From contig CAHJXH010000007.1 in the NCBI GenBank assembly GCA_903644075.1, forward strand, positions 1-44,651: DNA of 44,651 nucleotides. The letters are read 5' to 3'. The translations under genes were made by a program, and so were the position numbers. The notes beneath the pieces are model-generated. The model was not told where the DNA came from, did not search any database, and saw only the letters and a list, made by a program, of their open reading frames with translations. This DNA is from Sphingobacteriaceae bacterium (lineage in GTDB: Bacteria; Bacteroidota; Bacteroidia; Sphingobacteriales; Sphingobacteriaceae). Numbering within the stretch: the first letter of the stretch is position 1; every line of letters starts with the position of its first letter. Shown here piece by piece: positions 42,624-44,651 of the stretch.

Positions 42624-43985
42624 ATGGAAGAAATGGTTGAGCAAGTAGAAGCGTTGCTGGGTCAAGGTGATGTAAACCAGTTACAGGATTATTTGAATAA
42701 CCTCAACATATCGGATGTTGAACAGCTGATAGATGAGCTGCCCGAACACGCAGCCATGTTTCTGGAAACCCTTTCCTTAAACCGCGCTGTTAACGTTTTC
42801 CGTATCCTGGATTTCCCTACGCAGGAGCGTATCATCAAAAAGCTTTCCGGAAAAAAGATTGCCGAACTTATTAACGAGCTGCCGCCCGATGACCGTACCG
42901 CGTTTTTTGGCGAACTGCATGGCGATACGGTAAAAAGCCTCATTCTGCACCTGCCGCCTAACGACCGTAAAGAGGCCCTTTCGCTATTGGGTTATAAAGA
43001 AGACAGCGTTGGCCGTTTAATGACGCCCGATTATATTGCCGTTCGCAAAACCTGGGACGTACAACGTGTATTAAACCACATCCGCAGGTTTGGTAAAAAC
43101 TCGGAGACCATCGATGTTATTTATGTAATTGATGATAACGGTGTTTTGCTGGATGATATCAGGATTCGCGAGATCTTACTGGTGGTACCCGAAACCAAGA
43201 TCATCGACCTGATGGATAGCCGGCTGATTGCGCTGAATGTAAACGACCCGCAGGAAGAAGCGATCAACATCTTCAGGATGAATAACCGGGTGGCCTTGCC
43301 GGTAACCGATAATGATAATATTTTGCTGGGTATTGTTACGGTTGATGATATCCTTTGGATAGCCAACGAAGAATATACCGAAGATATTCAAAAAATAGGT
43401 GGTACCGAAGCGTTAGATGAACCTTACCTCGATATACCCTTACTCAGGCTGGTAAAGAAACGTGTTGGCTGGCTCATCATTTTATTTTTAAGTGAAATGC
43501 TAACCGCAACAGCCATGGGCTTTTTTGAAGGCGCTATTGAAAAGGCGGTTGTGTTGGCATTGTTTATCCCATTGATTATATCGAGTGGTGGTAATAGTGG
43601 CTCACAGGCTTCTACACTAATTATACAGGCCATGGCACTTGGCGAGGTTACCGTAAAGGATTGGTGGCGGGTAATGCGCCGCGAATTACTCTCTGGCTTT
43701 ATGCTGGGCGCTACGCTGGGTACCATAGGTTTCTTTCGGATCTACATCTGGACGATGTTTAGCAACGTTTACGGCCCGCATTGGATACTGGTAGGCCTTA
43801 CCGTAGGCATAGCATTGGTAGGTATAGTACTTTGGGGTTCGTTGGCAGGCTCTATGCTGCCGCTGGCCTTAAAACGCTTAGGTTTAGACCCTGCAACTTC
43901 ATCTGCACCATTTGTAGCCACACTGGTTGACGTTACCGGGCTGATCATTTACTTCTCGATAGCGGTTGTGATTATGCGGATATGA
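42624..43985 (+). CDS. mgtE: MgtE family magnesium transporter
   Basis: This is a 453-aa inner-membrane Mg2+ channel. The N-terminal MgtE domain (about 20-125: ELINELPPDDRTAFFGEL, LLGYKEDSVGRLMTPDYI) is followed by two CBS domains (about 135-255: VIYVIDDNGVLLDDI, RVALPVTDNDNILLGIVTVDDI) and five transmembrane helices (about 285-453) with the SGGNSGSQASTLI pore region. Length and order are typical. The start at 42624 follows a GGAGTTACC stretch 5-13 nt upstream that may serve as the ribosome binding site. Confidence 0.96.
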   Translation: MEEMVEQVEALLGQGDVNQLQDYLNNLNISDVEQLIDELPEHAAMFLETLSLNRAVNVFRILDFPTQERIIKKLSGKKIAELINELPPDDRTAFFGELHGDTVKSLILHLPPNDRKEALSLLGYKEDSVGRLMTPDYIAVRKTWDVQRVLNHIRRFGKNSETIDVIYVIDDNGVLLDDIRIREILLVVPETKIIDLMDSRLIALNVNDPQEEAINIFRMNNRVALPVTDNDNILLGIVTVDDILWIANEEYTEDIQKIGGTEALDEPYLDIPLLRLVKKRVGWLIILFLSEMLTATAMGFFEGAIEKAVVLALFIPLIISSGGNSGSQASTLIIQAMALGEVTVKDWWRVMRRELLSGFMLGATLGTIGFFRIYIWTMFSNVYGPHWILVGLTVGIALVGIVLWGSLAGSMLPLALKRLGLDPATSSAPFVATLVDVTGLIIYFSIAVVIMRI

Positions 43986-44059
43986 TTTTAGCTAAGCAAG
44001 TTATATCTTAAACTTATTTCATTCCCAATGGTTGTATCGTTACATTAACCTTATGCCCT

Positions 44060-44500
44060 ATGGACGAGATACTTACGAAAGGAGCATTCGCTCAGCAACA
44101 GCCTGAAAACATTTTGACATTAACGCCATTAGCGCAGAAATATTTAACCGGTTCTGCCCGCTTGGCTGGCTATTTAGGCATTTTTGGCTTTGTAATGAGT
44201 GGGTTGATACTTTTATTGGCAATTGGCTCAAATATATTTGTATCGATATTTTCCTATGATCAAAGAGATCCGGATGCGGCCAGAGTTGCCGGACTGGGTT
44301 TAGGAGTAGCTGCCATAGTCTATTTTATACCATCATTATTCTTGTTTCAGTTTGGTAAAGAGGTAAAGCGCGGGCTGTTTTTTGCAGATAATCATCAACT
44401 TGAAACAGGCTTAAATAAGCTCAAAAACTACTTTATATGTTGGGCAGTAATGAGTGTGCTAATGATTTTTGTAAGCATGTTCACAACATTTGGGCGATAA
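44060..44500 (+). CDS. Small membrane protein, possibly DUF5362 family
   Basis: This is a 146-aa protein with three predicted helices (about 34-60, 76-98, 124-143). A hydrophilic start and the segment LTPLAQKYLTGSARLAGYLGIFGF resemble proteins annotated DUF5362, but I am not certain of the family. The KRGLFFADNHQLETGLNKLKNYF loop between helices two and three is probably cytoplasmic. It is followed by a strong terminator. No function can be assigned. Confidence 0.6.
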   Translation: MDEILTKGAFAQQQPENILTLTPLAQKYLTGSARLAGYLGIFGFVMSGLILLLAIGSNIFVSIFSYDQRDPDAARVAGLGLGVAAIVYFIPSLFLFQFGKEVKRGLFFADNHQLETGLNKLKNYFICWAVMSVLMIFVSMFTTFGR

Positions 44501-44523
44501 ATATAATACACATAAAAGCAATA

Positions 44524-44561
44524 AAAAAGCCCTGCATTGGTTTAACCAGGCAGGGCTTTTT
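44524..44561 (+). terminator. Terminator after small membrane protein gene
   Basis: The 12-nt arms AAAAAGCCCTGC and GCAGGGCTTTTT are perfectly complementary. The inner TGG/CCA bases can extend the stem, and the 3' arm ends in a T-run. Confidence 0.9.
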
Positions 44562-44577
44562 GTTGTTTGATTAGTGT

Positions 44578-44651
44578 ATCGTCCTAAAATAAGTTGACAC
44601 AACAAGTGTTAACACATGGAAGAACAATCAGTTAAGATTTATCAAAGAAGG
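44578..44651 (+). mobile_element. Possible 5' end of an insertion sequence (transposase OrfA start)
   Basis: GTCCTAAAATAAGTTGACAC at 44581-44600 has the look of a terminal inverted repeat of an IS3-like element. Fifteen nt later an ATG at 44616 opens a frame (MEEQSVKIYQRR) that runs off the right edge. Only 12 codons and one end are visible, so both the family and the element itself are tentative. Confidence 0.35.

Noticed and set aside
1-44651. CRISPR arrays, tRNA or rRNA genes
   Set aside because: I saw no regularly spaced repeat-spacer pattern and no tRNA-like or rRNA-like segments in any intergenic gap.

Overview
The window looks like a chromosomal segment from a soil- or plant-associated Bacteroidota of the Sphingobacteriaceae type (Mucilaginibacter/Pedobacter-like). 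This rests on two SusC/SusD pairs, many Sec and lipoprotein signals, AT-rich intergenic gaps with Bacteroidota-type TAnnTTTG promoter boxes, and the protein families present. The genus is an inference from style, not from a marker gene.

Layout. (1) 1-1460, minus strand: 5' part of a sensor protein cut by the left edge. (2) 1890-8059: SusC-SusD-GH99-like lipoprotein operon, closed by a strong terminator. (3) 8188-12048: a 1286-aa GH3 enzyme with CARDB-like and LamG extensions. (4) 12345-13883: GH99-like lipoprotein with a C-terminal FN3. (5) 14099-16681: a transmembrane regulator with a periplasmic LamG/kelch-like sensor and a cytoplasmic SARP-type wHTH-BTAD module. (6) 16805-29483: GH43; a GH3-GH43-like operon; a GH99-like plus two-domain esterase operon; a GH92-GH3 operon. 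(7) 29935-34528: second SusC-SusD pair. (8) 34614-38998: tight four-gene cassette of SGNH/TPR protein, SxtJ-like protein, DUF5989 protein and carbamoyltransferase. (9) 39076-40074: CE2-type esterase. (10) 40095-44500: DoxX-like protein, YchF, MgtE and a small membrane protein. (11) From about 44580: probable start of an insertion sequence, cut by the right edge.

Regions 1-7 and 9 form one large polysaccharide utilization locus, or two fused ones. SusC/SusD pairs would import oligosaccharides. GH92 and GH99-like proteins point to alpha-mannosidic linkages, GH3 and GH43 to beta-xylosyl, beta-glucosyl or arabinosyl side groups, and the CE2 and SGNH proteins to O-acetyl or other esters. An acetylated, xylosylated alpha-mannan is a reasonable but unproven substrate.

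The main discovery is regulatory. All nine transcription units of the locus carry three TTAA-like tetramers spaced exactly 11 bp apart just upstream. In six of the nine, the third tetramer lies exactly 10 nt before a promoter box fitting TWNNTTNG, or one step from it. The housekeeping genes and the carbamoyltransferase cassette lack the motif. Eleven-bp-phased direct repeats abutting the promoter are the known operator style of SARP activators, and the regulator in this locus has a SARP-type effector domain. I therefore propose a membrane-anchored SARP-type glycan sensor that directly activates the locus, unlike the SusR, hybrid two-component and ECF-sigma systems usually described for such loci.
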